From contig JAKARV010000003.1 in assembly GCA_021819205.1 (NCBI GenBank), positions 54,641 through 118,640 of the forward strand: a stretch of 64,000 nucleotides of DNA. The letters are read 5' to 3'. The translations under genes and the position numbers were made by a program. The notes under the pieces are model-generated. The model was not told the DNA's origin, ran no database searches, and saw nothing but the letters and a program-made list of their open reading frames with translations. Below are positions 1-9,209 of the stretch, piece by piece (the first letter of the stretch is position 1; each line of letters opens with the position of its first letter). The DNA comes from Actinomycetes bacterium (GTDB lineage Bacteria > Actinomycetota > Acidimicrobiia > Acidimicrobiales > Acidimicrobiaceae).

Positions 1-129
1 GCGCCCCCGAACGTTCCAGTGAAGCTGCTTGGCGTCCAGGGAGATCCGAATGAACTCCTGGAGCGAAGCCTGAAGCGGCGATACGGTAGCTGCCTCCGCT
101 TTCTCGCCAAGAATCCTGAATGCCGACAT
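1..129 (-). CDS. dps: Dps/ferritin-like DNA-binding protein, N-terminal fragment
   Basis: The first 43 codons of a Dps-family miniferritin are visible; the gene continues beyond the left edge of the window. Dps proteins form dodecamers that oxidise and store iron and protect DNA under oxidative stress. The recognisable element is KQLHWNVRG, the family's first-helix motif whose His contributes to the inter-subunit ferroxidase site. The ATG at 129 is preceded by a strong AGGAGG ribosome-binding site at 135-140. It is divergent from the mutase gene at 247 and the spacer holds an imperfect palindrome. The identification rests on a short fragment, but the motif is characteristic. Confidence 0.8.
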   Translation of the reverse strand, partial: MSAFRILGEKAEAATVSPLQASLQEFIRISLDAKQLHWNVRGR

Positions 130-155
130 CGTTACCTCCTGAGCTAGACAATATA

Positions 156-180
156 GTTACTAACAACCATTGTTTGTTAC
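156..180. promoter_or_regulatory. imperfect inverted repeat in the dps-mutase divergent spacer
   Basis: Arms GTTACTAACAA (156-166) and TTGTTTGTTAC (170-180) are inverted repeats matching at 9 of 11 positions around a 3-nt centre. A TATATT hexamer on the minus strand (150-155) could be the dps -10 box, which would place the repeat upstream of or over the dps promoter. An operator for a stress or metal regulator is an inference; the motif does not match the textbook Fur, IdeR or PerR boxes. Confidence 0.4.
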
Positions 181-246
181 TGGTTATTTCCGGTTCTTTA
201 GGATTCGCTGATTGCCGCCCTCCTCCTTCGTGGATAGGATATTGAA

Positions 247-1815
247 GTGACCGACCTCGACCCCGATTCGCCAGAGAGCAAGGCCCTCTTCCGCCCCGCC
301 GATCTGGAAGGCTTTGATTACGGCCGCGACCTTGGCGACCCCGGCAGCTTTCCATTTGCTCGCGGCATCTACCCATCGATGTACCGCTCTCGGCTGTGGA
401 CGATGCGCCAGTACGCCGGTTTTGGAACGGCGACCGCTACCAACGAACGCTTCAAGTTTTTGTTAGAGGCGGGCCAGACCGGCCTCTCCTGCGCCTTCGA
501 CCTTCCCACCCAGATGGGTTTTGACTCCGACCATCCGCGGGCCGACGGCGAGGTTGGCAGGGTAGGCGTCTCGATATCGACTCTGGAGGACATGCACCTT
601 CTCCTCGACGGCCTCCCCCTTGGCCAGGTTACCACTTCGATGACGATCAACGCCACCGCCGCAATCCTCCTCCTCTTCTACCAGATAGTCGCCGAGCAGA
701 GCGGCGTCTCCGCTACCAAGCTTGGCGGCACCATCCAGAACGACATTCTCAAGGAGTACGTGGCCCGCGGAACTTACATCTATCCGCCGAGGCCGAGCAT
801 GCGGCTGGTGACCGACACCTTTGCCTACTGCCAGGCCGAACTGCCCAAGTGGAACACGATCTCGATCTCTGGCTACCACATCCGCGAGGCCGGCTCGACG
901 GCCTCCCAAGAGATCGCCTTCACCATCGCCAACGGGATAACATACGTGGAGGCGGCGCTGGCAGCTGGCCTCGAGGTGGACGCCTTCGCCCCCCGACTCA
1001 GCTTCTTCTGGAATGCCCACAACCACCTCTTCGAAGAGGTGGCGAAGTTCCGGGCGGCGAGGAGGATGTGGGCACGGATCATGCGCGACCGCTTCCACGC
1101 GACGGACGAGCGCAGCTGGTTGATGCGCTTCCACACCCAGACCGGAGGGTCAACACTGACTGCACAGCAGCCCGAAGTAAACACGGTCCGGGTTGCGATA
1201 CAAGCCCTCTCCGCGGTTCTGGGCGGAACCCAGAGCCTCCACACCAACTCCTTCGACGAAGCACTGGGGCTCCCCACCGAGGCATCTGCCAAGCTCGCCC
1301 TGCGGACCCAGCAGGTGATTGCCCACGAGACCGGCGCAACCGACACACCGGACCCGCTCGCCGGGTCGTACTACGTCGAGAGCCTAACCAACCAGGTCGA
1401 GAAGGAAGCGCTTAGGTACCTTGAAGAGATCGAAGGTCTCGGGGGGGCAGTTGCTGCCATCGAAGCCGGTTATATGCAGGACGAGATCGAGAAGGCAGCT
1501 TACGCTTACTCGAAGTCGATCGACGAGGGGTCTCGGATCATCGTAGGGGTAAACCGATACTCCGGCGACGGCGGGGAAGCCGCCAAGGCCTTCCCGATCG
1601 ACCCCAAGCTCCAAGACGAACAGATCGCCAGGGTAAAGCGGTTTCGAGCCAACCGGGACCAGGAGGCGCTAGACCAAAAACTGGCAGAAGTCTCCCGTGT
1701 CGCCCGTGACGGCGGCAACTTGCTCTACCCGATGAAGGCCGCCCTCGTCGCGCGGGCAACGCTGGGGGAGGTCTCCGACACCCTCCGGGAGGTCTTTGGC
1801 ACCTACCGGGAGTAG
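247..1815 (+). CDS. methylmalonyl-CoA mutase large (catalytic) subunit, without B12-binding domain
   Basis: A TIM-barrel acyl-CoA mutase catalytic subunit of 522 residues. It interconverts (R)-methylmalonyl-CoA and succinyl-CoA using adenosylcobalamin. The protein ends where fused mutases would continue into the cobalamin-binding domain, so a separate small subunit must supply that domain; none lies in this window. Substrate-specificity positions agree with methylmalonyl-CoA: Tyr56 in RQYAGFG, Gln164 and Arg174 in [13 protein letters not shown], and His211 in SGYH. Isobutyryl-CoA mutases usually carry Phe and Gln at the Tyr and Arg positions. The start is GTG. The adenosyltransferase that makes its cofactor is encoded nearby at 5073-5612. 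Confidence 0.88.
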   Translation: MTDLDPDSPESKALFRPADLEGFDYGRDLGDPGSFPFARGIYPSMYRSRLWTMRQYAGFGTATATNERFKFLLEAGQTGLSCAFDLPTQMGFDSDHPRADGEVGRVGVSISTLEDMHLLLDGLPLGQVTTSMTINATAAILLLFYQIVAEQSGVSATKLGGTIQNDILKEYVARGTYIYPPRPSMRLVTDTFAYCQAELPKWNTISISGYHIREAGSTASQEIAFTIANGITYVEAALAAGLEVDAFAPRLSFFWNAHNHLFEEVAKFRAARRMWARIMRDRFHATDERSWLMRFHTQTGGSTLTAQQPEVNTVRVAIQALSAVLGGTQSLHTNSFDEALGLPTEASAKLALRTQQVIAHETGATDTPDPLAGSYYVESLTNQVEKEALRYLEEIEGLGGAVAAIEAGYMQDEIEKAAYAYSKSIDEGSRIIVGVNRYSGDGGEAAKAFPIDPKLQDEQIARVKRFRANRDQEALDQKLAEVSRVARDGGNLLYPMKAALVARATLGEVSDTLREVFGTYRE

Positions 1816-1830
1816 GAACGTGCCGAACCG

Positions 1831-2793
1831 TCAGCTATCCACCCTCGACCTTTTGAGCAGCAGGAGAAAGTCGCCGGCCGCGAGAATCGGATCGGAACCC
1901 AACCCCATGTCCACCTTGCCCGACCGGACCGCACCCAACACCAGCCCCTCCTCCTCGGATCGCACCGTGCTGAGCGCCTTCCCCACCGTCTCGCCGGCTA
2001 CCGAAAGTTCCTGGAAGTAGAAGTCTGTAGAGCTGACCATCTCCAGAAGCAGGTCCCCTGCGTGCGGCGTCTCTATGCTCTTTGCAAGGGTGTGCCCCAG
2101 CAACTCCTCAACCGATAACGTCGTTGCCACGCCCAGGTCGGAGAGTGCGGCTGCTATCCGTGCCGACCCGGCGACGGCAATGATCGGGACAGTGGGCGCG
2201 AGGTGCCGCAACACCACCGCTATCAGGAGAGCGTCCTTGTCGTCCTCCACGGCAATCAACAGCCGAGATGCCCGATTTGGCTCCGACTGCGCAAGCACCG
2301 GCTCAAGCGTGGGGTCACCATGGATCACGCTCACTTGGGAAGGAAGGTGGCCCAGGTCCCCCTCAGCCACCACGACCACTCGGTCGCCGGCCGCGCACAC
2401 CTCGCTTACCAGCCTCCGCACCGCAGCATGCATGCCGTAGATCGCAACAAAGTCTCCTTTGGGGGCGCTCTCTCTCACGTGCAAGAGCCTAGCCAGGCGC
2501 GCCGAAGTCAATGAGGCAGAAAGAAAGGCAAAAGCGGCTCCAAAAAGCGGTATCGCGGTAAGCATTACCGCCACAGCGACAACCCGCCCCGCGGTGTTGT
2601 GGGGAGTGACGTCGCCGTAGCCGACGGTGGTCGCGGTGGTCACAGCCCAGTAGAGGCCGATCCCGTACCCGACATGCTGGGTTATCGCAAAAGCAAGCGC
2701 GCCGGCAAGAACCATCACGACTGCGACCGCCACCAGCGCCGCCGACTGGGAACGCTTCGCCTTCACCAGCAGAATAGCGATCAGCGCCGGCAC
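1831..2793 (-). CDS. potassium channel with RCK/TrkA regulatory domains
   Basis: A 320-residue Kch/MthK-like channel. The first transmembrane helix lies at about residues 18-37, a pore loop carries the K+ filter TTVGYGD (residues 55-61), and a second helix follows at about 68-92. The cytoplasmic C-terminal half is a Rossmann-type TrkA-N/RCK domain followed by a TrkA-C-like segment that probably binds a gating ligand. It would conduct K+ across the cytoplasmic membrane. The gene is convergent with the mutase, only 15 nt apart, and divergent from the unknown gene at 3037. The RCK glycine-rich motif is poorly conserved, so the gating ligand cannot be named. Confidence 0.87.
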   Translation of the reverse strand: MPALIAILLVKAKRSQSAALVAVAVVMVLAGALAFAITQHVGYGIGLYWAVTTATTVGYGDVTPHNTAGRVVAVAVMLTAIPLFGAAFAFLSASLTSARLARLLHVRESAPKGDFVAIYGMHAAVRRLVSEVCAAGDRVVVVAEGDLGHLPSQVSVIHGDPTLEPVLAQSEPNRASRLLIAVEDDKDALLIAVVLRHLAPTVPIIAVAGSARIAAALSDLGVATTLSVEELLGHTLAKSIETPHAGDLLLEMVSSTDFYFQELSVAGETVGKALSTVRSEEEGLVLGAVRSGKVDMGLGSDPILAAGDFLLLLKRSRVDS

Positions 2794-2985
2794 CGCGACC
2801 CGTCCCCAACTTCATTGAAAAGCGGCAGCGAACGCCGCTCGGGCTTACGTAACGATCTCCGACACCGCACCTTCTGAATGCTAGCTAGCGGACCCCCGGG
2901 GACGGGGCGACACCGGAATTTCGGCGTGGCCAAAAATCCACAATCGCAAACAGCTACGCTTATGACCTCAGTTACAATTCTTTAC

Positions 2986-3012
2986 ATGCTATGCTATTCC
3001 ATAGCATAGCAT
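2986..3012. promoter_or_regulatory. perfect 12-bp palindrome, probable operator
   Basis: ATGCTATGCTAT (2986-2997) and ATAGCATAGCAT (3001-3012) are exact inverted repeats around a TCC centre. The repeat is AT-rich within a GC-rich genome and sits 24 bp before the start codon at 3037, beside the -35-like hexamers TTACAA (2972-2977) and TTTACA (2981-2986). Position and symmetry fit an operator for a dimeric repressor, perhaps the product of the downstream gene. It is not T-tailed, so a terminator is unlikely. Confidence 0.55.
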
Positions 3013-3036
3013 TACAACGGTCTCCAAGGAGGGAAG

Positions 3037-3627
3037 ATGACCGAAGCGATCCTGCCACCAATCATCACGGTTGAGCCATGGATGATCCCAAATTGCGGCG
3101 AAACGCGCTGGCCGATCCGATCCAAACAGGTGGAGCTGTTCTGGCTGCCCGTCCTCGGGCCCTCGGCAATCGCTCTGCTGCGGCGGCTCGATCTGATCGT
3201 CGCCACTTCAACGCGGCCGGTGACCCTGGAGACCGAGGAGCTCGCCTCGTCGCTGGGTTTAAGAAGAAGCTACGGCCGTGCCAGCCTGCTCGAGCGCGCA
3301 ATGGAGCGCTGCATCGCCTTCCGTGCCATCCGAGAGCAGAGGAGCAGCTGCTACGAAGTTCGCCAACACCTTCCGGCCCTGAACCCGCGCCAAATCCGAA
3401 GGCTTCCTCCAGCCCTGAAACGGCTGTACACCGCAAACCCCGACTTTGCCGCCTACCGGGTCTTGGCTGACGCTCAAGGCCGCATCCACCAGTTGGTCTC
3501 GACATTGATCGGGCTAGACGTGCCTCTGCCCGGTATCGTGGAGCAACTGGAGGGCCTCGGCTACCCGGCGGATCAGATCGAAGCGGTCTTCGCGGCCATT
3601 ACGCCCCAACCAGCGGCAAACCGGTGA
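3037..3627 (+). CDS. conserved-looking hypothetical protein, possible winged-helix DNA-binding protein
   Basis: I do not recognise this 196-residue soluble protein. Residues 33-100 look like a helix-rich DNA-binding domain: FWLPVLGPSAIALLRRL followed by a predicted strand, then ELASSLGLR (a recognition-helix-like 'xxLAxxLGL' pattern) and an Arg-rich helix. The C-terminal half is helical with no membrane segment. Translation starts at ATG with a strong AAGGAGGG site (3026-3033). The perfect palindrome just upstream makes an autoregulated transcription factor plausible, but that is inference. It is convergent with pepA, 21 nt away. Confidence 0.6.
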   Translation: MTEAILPPIITVEPWMIPNCGETRWPIRSKQVELFWLPVLGPSAIALLRRLDLIVATSTRPVTLETEELASSLGLRRSYGRASLLERAMERCIAFRAIREQRSSCYEVRQHLPALNPRQIRRLPPALKRLYTANPDFAAYRVLADAQGRIHQLVSTLIGLDVPLPGIVEQLEGLGYPADQIEAVFAAITPQPAANR

Positions 3628-3648
3628 CGGCCGGTCTCCGCAATCGGG

Positions 3649-5016
3649 CTACAGGCCGGCAAGCCAGCTGAGAAAGGTCATCACCCCAAAGCCAGTCCCG
3701 CCCTGGCGAATCCATCCCCGATCCGACTCGGCACGCGCCGGGCCGGCGACATCGAGGTGAGCCCACCGCGCACCGGCGGCGAAGCGCTGCAGAAGCAGCC
3801 CGGCCGAGATCGTGCCAGCGCTTCCAGTCTTGCCGATGTTCTTCATATCCGCGATCTCCGATTTGATATGGGACTCGTACCGCTCGGGCAGCGGCAACGG
3901 CCACAAGGGCTCAGCCGCCGCGGCGCCGGCCGCCTGCAACGCCGCCACCAGCGTCTCGTCGTTGCCCATCACCCCGCCAATCTCATCGCCGAGGGCCACA
4001 ACGCAAGCACCAGTCAGGGTCGCGATATCCACCACCGTCGCGCTCCCCTCTTCGATGGCGAGCGCAATCCCATCCGCAAGAACAAGTCGGCCCTCAGCGT
4101 CGGTATTGAGAACCTCTATGGTCCTCCCCGACCTGGTGATCAAGACGTCCCCAGGCTTTTGCGCCGAACCTGACGGAAGATTCTCGGTGAGCATCATGTA
4201 CCCGTGCACCTCGACTTCGAAACCAAGCTCAGGCAGCGTGGAGAGGGCGGCGAGAACTGCCGCGGCGCCCGACATGTCGGTCTTCATCGTCATCATCGAC
4301 CCCGGCTGCTTGAGCGATAGCCCTCCAGAGTCGAACGTAATCCCCTTGCCCACCAGCGCTACGCGCTCCTTTGCCGCTTCTGGGACGTAGCTCAGCTTCA
4401 CCACGCGGGGAGGTTGATCAGAGCCGGCCGCAACCCCGAGAAGGCCACCGAGCCGTTCGCGGCGGCACTCCTCCTCGTCCCAGAGCCGGATCTGGAGACC
4501 AGCGTTCGCGGCGATACTCTCTGCAATCTCGGCAAAGCGCGAGGGGGTCATTACCGAGGGAGGTTCGTTGACCAGATCGCGCGCCAGAGCTACTCCGGAG
4601 GCGACGGCCTTTGCCCGCGCCACCACCGCCTCAACGCTGGCAGTAGTCTCTACCAGGACCGAAGCCGGGTAGGACCGCTCTGGTTTAGACGCCTGCCGGT
4701 ACTGATCGAAACGATATCCCGCAAGATGCAAGCCAAGCAAGAACTGCTCCAACTCGGCATCAGAGAGTGCGGGAAGCGCCACCACAACGTGCTCCATGCC
4801 CAGCCGGGCGGCCTCGTCGACGACGCTACCCGCCGCAGACCGGATCGACTCCGAATCCCTGGTCGAGATCGTGCCGGTAAAGACTACGCGATCCCCGCTG
4901 GCCTCGGCACGGAACTTGACCTCGCCACCCTGGCCCTCGCCCTCCGGCCGGAGCCGGAAGTTGCCGTCCTCGCTCCCAGTGGCCTCCCCGACCTCGATCG
5001 ACACCGCCAGCGGCAC
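3649..5016 (-). CDS. pepA: leucyl aminopeptidase (M17 family)
   Basis: A cytosolic, two-metal aminopeptidase that removes N-terminal residues from peptides and normally forms hexamers. The catalytic domain occupies about residues 140-455. Metal and catalytic residues are in place: Lys224 and Asp229 in VGKGITFDSGG, Lys236, Asp247 in KTDMSG, and Asp306/Glu308 in the M17 signature NTDAEGRL. The N-terminal domain is variable in this family. The start is GTG with GGAGGT about 6 nt upstream. At 455 residues it is slightly shorter than the usual 480-500 because of a compact N-terminal domain. PepA can also bind DNA in E. coli; nothing here addresses that. Confidence 0.93.
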   Translation of the reverse strand: MPLAVSIEVGEATGSEDGNFRLRPEGEGQGGEVKFRAEASGDRVVFTGTISTRDSESIRSAAGSVVDEAARLGMEHVVVALPALSDAELEQFLLGLHLAGYRFDQYRQASKPERSYPASVLVETTASVEAVVARAKAVASGVALARDLVNEPPSVMTPSRFAEIAESIAANAGLQIRLWDEEECRRERLGGLLGVAAGSDQPPRVVKLSYVPEAAKERVALVGKGITFDSGGLSLKQPGSMMTMKTDMSGAAAVLAALSTLPELGFEVEVHGYMMLTENLPSGSAQKPGDVLITRSGRTIEVLNTDAEGRLVLADGIALAIEEGSATVVDIATLTGACVVALGDEIGGVMGNDETLVAALQAAGAAAAEPLWPLPLPERYESHIKSEIADMKNIGKTGSAGTISAGLLLQRFAAGARWAHLDVAGPARAESDRGWIRQGGTGFGVMTFLSWLAGL

Positions 5017-5072
5017 CTGCCACCTCCATCCTCGTTACTGTTGCCAACCTAGCCGCCACCGCCACCCGCGGA

Positions 5073-5612
5073 CTACACTTCCTTGAACCTTAGGATGCTC
5101 TCGTCCTGCCACCGGGCCAGCGCCCAGAGCAGATCCGAGAGCCGGTTTAGATAGATCTGAACCTGGGAACCCGGCGTCTCCCGGCTAAAGGCCACGCTTA
5201 GCCTCTCGGCGCGCCGCGCCACCGTCCGGGCGTGATCGAGATGGGCGGAGATCACCGTTTGGCCGGGGACCACGAAGTCGCGAGGCATCTGGAAGCGCGC
5301 CGAGTAGTCGTCGATAAGCCGCTCCAACGCTTCGACCATGCTCGGATCCACCAGCGTCTGGCCGGCCTTCAACTTCCTACGGTTCTCCGAAAGCGTCGCC
5401 ACCTCGGCCATTAGAATCCATAGATCGCGGGCCAGCTTGGTGCACACCCCGGCCAGCTCCCCGCCACCAGCTACCGCCCGAACCAACCCGATCAGCGCCT
5501 GGGTCTCGTCAATCGCCCCGTTGAGCATCACCCGCGGAGCATCCTTGGGGAGCCGGCCGCCAAAAAGCATCCCGGTCGTGCCGTCGTCGCCGGTCCTGGT
5601 GTAGATCTTCAC
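5073..5612 (-). CDS. cob(I)yrinic acid a,c-diamide / cob(I)alamin adenosyltransferase, PduO type
   Basis: Transfers the adenosyl group of ATP to cob(I)alamin, making the adenosylcobalamin needed by the mutase at 247. The 179-residue length fits the PduO/MMAB trimeric family. The N-terminal ATP-binding loop RTGDDGTTGM is intact, and the C-terminal helical bundle has the family pattern with conserved Arg/Glu in RTVARRAER. The start is GTG. The gene lies back to back with metH (47 nt between starts), so one spacer may serve two B12-related genes; no cobalamin riboswitch fits there. Confidence 0.92.
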   Translation of the reverse strand: MKIYTRTGDDGTTGMLFGGRLPKDAPRVMLNGAIDETQALIGLVRAVAGGGELAGVCTKLARDLWILMAEVATLSENRRKLKAGQTLVDPSMVEALERLIDDYSARFQMPRDFVVPGQTVISAHLDHARTVARRAERLSVAFSRETPGSQVQIYLNRLSDLLWALARWQDESILRFKEV

Positions 5613-5645
5613 TCCCCACCCTTTCGATCACCCATAGCGCACCAT

Positions 5646-5659
5646 TAGCCTATTCTCGT
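5646..5659 (+). promoter_or_regulatory. probable -10 box for a leaderless metH transcript
   Basis: TAGCCT (5646-5651) is followed by 8 nt and then the metH ATG. No Shine-Dalgarno sequence precedes the start. This TAnnnT-to-start spacing is the hallmark of leaderless transcription in Actinobacteria. Confidence 0.45.
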
Positions 5660-8600
5660 ATGAAAAGCTACCGAGAGCTTCTGACCGAGAAGGTCATCGT
5701 CTTCGACGGCGCGATGGGTACGAACCTCCAGCTGCTCGGATTGAACGCGGACGACTTCGGAGGCGCCGAGTACGAGGGTTGCAACGAACTCCTGGTCAAG
5801 ACCAAACCAAGCGCAGTAGCCGGCATCCACGAGGCTTTCCTCGCCGCCGGAGTTGACGTCATCGAGACCAATAGCTTTGGATCGCTCGCGCCAGTGCTGG
5901 CAGAGTACGGACTCGCGAGCGAAGCCTACCGGCTGAACCTGGAGAGCGCCAAGCTGGCGCGGACAGTGGCCAACGACTTCTCCACCCCCGACCATCCTCG
6001 CCTAGTCGCCGGCTCCATGGGTCCGGGCACCAAACTCCCCTCGCTCGGGCAGATCAGCTTCGCCGCTCTGAGCCGCGCCTACCAGGAGCAAGCGGCCGGC
6101 CTCATCGACGGCGGCGTCGATCTCCTACTGGTTGAGACGATCTACGACCTGCTCTCCGCCAAAGCCGCTGTTGCCGGCGCGAGGCGGGCGATGGCCGAGG
6201 CTGGGCGCGAGTTGCCACTCCAGCTCCAAGTAACCATCGAACTCACCGGGCGGATGCTCCCAGGCACGGAGATCGGCGCCGCCCTCTCCTCCCTTGCCCC
6301 ATTGAAACCGGCGGTTCTCGGGATCAACTGCGCCACCGGCCCGGCAGAGATGGGCGAGCACCTCCGCTTCCTCGCCGAATCGAGCCCCATCCCGATCTCC
6401 TGCCTCCCCAATGCCGGCCTCCCATCGATCGTTGACGGAACCATGCACTACGACCTCACCCCGGAGCAGCTCGCCAGCTACCACCGGCATTTCGTCTCCG
6501 ACTTCGGAGTCTCCGTGGTCGGCGGGTGCTGTGGTACCACCCCCGAGCACCTCCGCCAGGTGGTGGAGCAGGTATCCGGAAAGGAACCAGTCGCCAGAGC
6601 GCCGAAGTTGGAGCCCCAGATCACCTCGCTCTACTCCCCGGTCTCGCTTCGGCAAGAGCTGGCGGTCACCGCCATCGGGGAGCGGACCAACGCCAACGGG
6701 AGCCGGCGTTTCCGCGAGGCGATGCTGCGCCGGGAGTGGGATACGTGTGTCCGGATGGCGCAAGAGCAAGTCTCCGACGGGGCACACATGATCGACCTCT
6801 GCGTCGACTACACCGGGGAGGATGGCCGATCCAACATCGCCGAGTTGGCGTCGCGGCTCGCGACCGCCTCCACCCTGCCCTTGGTGATCGACTCAACCGA
6901 GGCCGAAGTAATCGAGGAAGCTCTACAACACATCGGCGGCAGGTCGATCCTCAACTCGGTCAATCTCGAAGAGGGATCGGAGCCGGGCACCAGACTGGAG
7001 CGGTTTTTGACGCTGGCAAGCCGTTACGGCGCCGCCGTGATCGCAACCTGCATCGACGAAGTTGGCCAGGCGCGAACCGCGCAGTGGAAGCTCGAAGCCG
7101 CTTCGAAGATATACGCAATCGCCACCGGGGAGTTCGGCCTCGCGCCGGAGGACATCATCTTCGATCCGCTGGTGCTTCCGATCACGACCGGGATGGAGGA
7201 GTCTCGACGCGACGCCCTAGAGACGATTGAGGGGATTCGGCTGATCTCAGAGCGGTTTCCACGGTCCCAGACCGTTATTGGCCTCTCCAACGTCTCCTTC
7301 GGGCTTGCCACCGCGGCGAGGGAGGCACTCAACTCGGTCTTTTTGGAGGAGTGCCGTAAAGCCGGCCTCACCATGGCGATCCTCCACCCGTCGCGGATCA
7401 TCCCTCTCGCCAAGATCCCCGCCGACGTTCGCGACGTCTGCTTGGACCTGATCTACGACCGCCGGGAGGCCTACGACCCCCTAGCCCGCCTGATCGAGCT
7501 GTTCGAGTCCGCGGGAAGCCTCCGCGACTCTGGTCCGGTCCTGGCCGATCTGCCGCTTAAAGAACGCCTCTACCGGCGCATCGTCGATGGGAACCGCACC
7601 GGGCTGCTTGAGGACCTCGATGCTGCCTTGGAGGCGGGAGAGCGGCCCCTCGAGATCATCAACGAGACCTTGCTACCAGCAATGGCCGAGGTTGGCGACC
7701 TCTTCGGCTCCGGAAAGATGCAGCTTCCCTTCGTCCTTTCGTCGGCGGAGACGATGAAACAGGCGGTTGCCCACCTCGAGCCGCGCATGGAGCGTTCCAA
7801 GAGCGCGAATCGCGGCACCATCGTCCTCGCCACCGTGAAGGGCGACGTCCACGACATCGGCAAGAACCTGGTGGACATCATCCTCACCAACAATGGTTAC
7901 ACCGTCCACAACCTCGGGATCAAGGTTTCGATCGGCGAAATGGTTCAAGCCGCCCAGGAAAGCGCGGCCGACGCCATCGGCATGAGTGGACTTTTGGTAA
8001 AGTCCACTCTGGTAATGCGGGACAACCTCGTGGAGCTCAACGACCGCAACCTCTCCGATATCCCGGTCATCCTCGGTGGTGCCGCGCTGACGCGCACCTT
8101 CGTGGAACGCGACCTTCGCGAAATTTACCGGGGGCGGCTCTTCTATGGCAAGGACGCCTTCGAAGGCCTGTCGGTGATGGACAAGCTTGCAAAGATCAAG
8201 TCGGGAGAGCTGGTCGACGAGAGCCTCGGACGCATCGTTAAAGTCTCCTCGGTCGCCAAAACCCGGCTCCACCGGGAGCGGCCCGCCGGATCGACGGAGC
8301 GCTCAGGCAGCGTCGCCGTCGACAATCCGGTCTTTACGCCACCATTCCTGGGCACTCGGATAGTCAAGGGCGTAGCGCTCGAGGAGATCGCCCACTACTT
8401 AAACGAGACCGCCCTCTTCCGGCACCAGTGGGGCTACCGCCCCAATCCGGACGAGAGCGATGCCGACTTCAAGTCCCGGCTCCGGCTTGAGCTGCGCAAG
8501 CAACTCGATCGCGCCCGCACCGACCAAATCCTCAATCCCCAGCTGGTATACGGGTACTTCCCCGCCCAGTCGGCGGGGAACGAACTCGTCATCTACGATC

Positions 8601-9115
8601 CAAACAGTACGGGAAGCGAACTCGCGCGCTTCAACTTTCCCCGGCAGGCCGGGGGAGACCACCTCTGCATCGCCGACTTCTTCCGGCCGGTGGCTTCCAG
8701 GGAGATGGACTACGCCGCCTTCCACGTCGTGACCATGGGAAGGGCTGTATCCGAAGCGGCCGCCGGCTACTTCGCCTCCAACCGTTACCAGGACTACCTC
8801 CACCTCCACGGCCTCGGAGTCGAGATGACCGAGGCGCTCGCCGAACTTTGGCACGCTCGGATCCGGGACGAATGGGGATTCGGGGATGAGGACGGGCCGA
8901 CGCTTGCCGGGCTTTTCAAGCAGTCCTATCGGGGCGGGCGCTACTCGTGGGGCTATCCAGCCTGCCCAGACCTGGAGGACAACGGTACCGTAGTCTCCCT
9001 CCTCGGTGCCGATCGGATCGGTGTATCCGTCTCCGACACCTTCCAACTCGAGCCGGAGCAGACCACCACCGCGATCATCTTGCACCATCCGCAGGCCAAG
9101 TACTTCATCGCTTGA
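5660..9115 (+). CDS. metH: cobalamin-dependent methionine synthase
   Basis: Transfers a methyl group from methyltetrahydrofolate through cobalamin to homocysteine, giving methionine. All four modules are visible in order. The homocysteine domain (about 1-310) has zinc-ligand Cys in GINCATG and GGCCGTTP. The methyltetrahydrofolate barrel spans about 340-620. The cap and B12-binding domain (about 630-880) carries the lower-ligand motif DVHDIG near residue 730. The reactivation domain, which binds S-adenosylmethionine, is at the C-terminus (about 900-1151). The 1151-residue length is normal. The start appears leaderless. metK, which uses the product, lies at about 31 kb. Confidence 0.96.
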   Translation: MKSYRELLTEKVIVFDGAMGTNLQLLGLNADDFGGAEYEGCNELLVKTKPSAVAGIHEAFLAAGVDVIETNSFGSLAPVLAEYGLASEAYRLNLESAKLARTVANDFSTPDHPRLVAGSMGPGTKLPSLGQISFAALSRAYQEQAAGLIDGGVDLLLVETIYDLLSAKAAVAGARRAMAEAGRELPLQLQVTIELTGRMLPGTEIGAALSSLAPLKPAVLGINCATGPAEMGEHLRFLAESSPIPISCLPNAGLPSIVDGTMHYDLTPEQLASYHRHFVSDFGVSVVGGCCGTTPEHLRQVVEQVSGKEPVARAPKLEPQITSLYSPVSLRQELAVTAIGERTNANGSRRFREAMLRREWDTCVRMAQEQVSDGAHMIDLCVDYTGEDGRSNIAELASRLATASTLPLVIDSTEAEVIEEALQHIGGRSILNSVNLEEGSEPGTRLERFLTLASRYGAAVIATCIDEVGQARTAQWKLEAASKIYAIATGEFGLAPEDIIFDPLVLPITTGMEESRRDALETIEGIRLISERFPRSQTVIGLSNVSFGLATAAREALNSVFLEECRKAGLTMAILHPSRIIPLAKIPADVRDVCLDLIYDRREAYDPLARLIELFESAGSLRDSGPVLADLPLKERLYRRIVDGNRTGLLEDLDAALEAGERPLEIINETLLPAMAEVGDLFGSGKMQLPFVLSSAETMKQAVAHLEPRMERSKSANRGTIVLATVKGDVHDIGKNLVDIILTNNGYTVHNLGIKVSIGEMVQAAQESAADAIGMSGLLVKSTLVMRDNLVELNDRNLSDIPVILGGAALTRTFVERDLREIYRGRLFYGKDAFEGLSVMDKLAKIKSGELVDESLGRIVKVSSVAKTRLHRERPAGSTERSGSVAVDNPVFTPPFLGTRIVKGVALEEIAHYLNETALFRHQWGYRPNPDESDADFKSRLRLELRKQLDRARTDQILNPQLVYGYFPAQSAGNELVIYDPNSTGSELARFNFPRQAGGDHLCIADFFRPVASREMDYAAFHVVTMGRAVSEAAAGYFASNRYQDYLHLHGLGVEMTEALAELWHARIRDEWGFGDEDGPTLAGLFKQSYRGGRYSWGYPACPDLEDNGTVVSLLGADRIGVSVSDTFQLEPEQTTTAIILHHPQAKYFIA

Positions 9116-9196
9116 CCCACCTTGAGCTCACCCGTCTGAATGAACGCTTAACGCCGCCACCAGCGCATCGGGTCAAAGCCGCAGGTACCAGCGAAC

Positions 9197-9209
9197 TATG
9201 CTCGCATAA
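9197..9209 (+). promoter_or_regulatory. probable -10 box, leaderless start
   Basis: TATGCT at 9197-9202 lies exactly 7 nt before the GTG at 9210, and no ribosome-binding site is present. This suggests a leaderless transcript for the following membrane protein. Confidence 0.45.

Noticed and set aside
5613..5659. Cobalamin riboswitch between the adenosyltransferase and metH
   Set aside because: The spacer is only 47 nt, far too short for the B12 aptamer, and lacks the B12 box.
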